In this document: in pieces, positions 63,465 through 64,000 of the stretch
Position numbering within the stretch: the first letter of the stretch is position 1
How the letters are laid out: each line of letters opens with the position of its first letter
Assembly (NCBI RefSeq): GCF_003116035.1
Contig: NZ_LGQW01000015.1
Span: forward strand, 3,681,858 to 3,745,857
Direction: 5' to 3'
DNA from: Azospirillum sp. TSH64
Lineage (GTDB): Bacteria > Pseudomonadota > Alphaproteobacteria > Azospirillales > Azospirillaceae
Length of the DNA stretch: 64,000 nt
Translations under genes and position numbers: made by a program
Notes under the pieces: generated by a model
The model's database searches: none
What the model saw: the letters and a program-made list of their open reading frames with translations, nothing else
What the model was told of the DNA's origin: nothing

Positions 63465-64000
63465 TCACCGGGCCTCGATGTCGACACCAGAAAAATCCTG
63501 ATTGAAAATGTTGTTCGTGTAGTTTTTCACCTCCTTGCGATGGGCAACGACGATGATCGAGTTCGCAATGGGAAACCACGGGACTTCCTGATGGAAGATC
63601 TGCTGGGCCTTGCGGTAATGGGCAGTCCTGCGGGGGACATCGCTGGTCACCTTGGCCTTGGTGATCTGCTCTTCGAAATCGGGATTGCACCATCTCGCGA
63701 TGTTGGCGCCGCCGGGACGCACAGCACCGCAGTTCAGCAGAAAATAGAGGAAGTTGTCCGGATCGCCATTGTCGCCGGTCCAGCCATAGAGGACCATGTC
63801 CTGCTCGCCCTGGGTCACCTGCCTGCGATAATTGCCCCAGCTTTCGGTCTTCAGGGTCAGCTTGATCCCGACGCGTTCGAGATTCTCCCGGATCATTTCG
63901 GCGGCACGCTTGCCGTTGGGCAGGTAGGGGCGCGTCACCGGCGGGTACCACAGGTCCAGGGTGAAGCCTTCGGGATAGCCCGCCTCGACCAGCAGGCGGC
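63465..64000 (-). CDS. ABC transporter substrate-binding protein, DppA type (C-terminal part)
   Basis: Partial; the first part lies beyond 64000. The visible 178 codons give the end of a family 5 (dipeptide/oligopeptide) solute-binding protein: GFTLDLWYPP, WGNYRRQVTQGEQDMVLYGWTGDNGDPDNFLYFLLNCGAV (WTGDNGDPDNF is a family landmark), and PWFPIANS near the end. It should bind peptides or glutathione, nickel or similar and feed a permease. It lies 10 bases before the GGDEF gene on the same strand. Confidence 0.85.
   Translation of the reverse strand, partial: RLLVEAGYPEGFTLDLWYPPVTRPYLPNGKRAAEMIRENLERVGIKLTLKTESWGNYRRQVTQGEQDMVLYGWTGDNGDPDNFLYFLLNCGAVRPGGANIARWCNPDFEEQITKAKVTSDVPRRTAHYRKAQQIFHQEVPWFPIANSIIVVAHRKEVKNYTNNIFNQDFSGVDIEAR

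Overview
The window reads as a high-GC alphaproteobacterial chromosome or chromid. The best fit is an Azospirillum-like member of the Rhodospirillales. This is an inference from the gene mix (hup/hyp hydrogenase genes, NirK/NorCB denitrification, a kynurenine operon beside an aromatic aminotransferase, a molybdenum hydroxylase cluster) and from the codon usage; there is no rRNA or other marker gene to confirm it. I saw no tRNA, rRNA, CRISPR array, insertion sequence or phage gene.

1-16 kb is a [NiFe]-hydrogenase island. It opens with the end of hupU and all of hupV (the H2-sensing regulatory hydrogenase), then a degenerate GGDEF/EAL-type protein. hupD-hupF-hupG-hupH-hupIJ(fusion)-hypA-hupR-hupE follow behind a good sigma-54 promoter. 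A second sigma-54 promoter precedes the structural genes hupS-hupL-hupC, and hypF lies convergent at the end. HupS carries all six cysteines of the [4Fe-3S] proximal cluster, so the enzyme should be of the O2-tolerant membrane-bound class. HupUV (sensor) and HupR (sigma-54 activator with GAFTGA) give a self-consistent H2-response circuit. hypBCDE and a hupT-type kinase are not in the window.

16-19.7 kb holds a small hydrophilic protein with a clear terminator, a SulP transporter, an SDR oxidoreductase, and a compact small transcription unit: promoter, 26-codon ORF with an ideal Shine-Dalgarno, tandem terminators. 19.7-28 kb is a denitrification block: nirK, then norC-norB-norQ-norD-mogA on the minus strand and norE-norF-small membrane protein on the plus strand. 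FNR/NnrR-type boxes (TTGACCGCNGTCAA) lie upstream of nirK and between norC and norE. A third perfect copy at 38.56 kb has no denitrification gene next to it but is followed by a short terminated segment, so it is a candidate small RNA.

28-33 kb holds kynU-kynA-formamidase in overlapping order, divergent from an aromatic aminotransferase, then YitT and YchJ-family genes. 33.5-38.5 kb is a TetR repressor divergent from an RND efflux pair. 38.7-45.2 kb has an acyltransferase, a NhaD-type antiporter and a TAXI-TRAP transporter with its DUF1850 partner. 45.5-54.4 kb is a molybdenum hydroxylase operon of the form II CO-dehydrogenase-like type (S, L, M subunits; D, E, F, I maturation proteins) followed by a fused MoeA-like/MocA-like cofactor protein. 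54.3-64 kb holds a glutamine amidotransferase, a 5'-nucleotidase, two tandem paralogues of unknown function with a cysteine phosphatase downstream, a second YitT protein, a threonine dehydratase-family enzyme, a receiver-PAS-GGDEF protein, and the end of an ABC transporter binding protein.

Nearly every base is coding or short spacer. The unexplained signals are small: two or three sORFs, an orphan FNR box with a terminator, strong intercistronic hairpins in nor and cox, and the tandem unknown paralogues.
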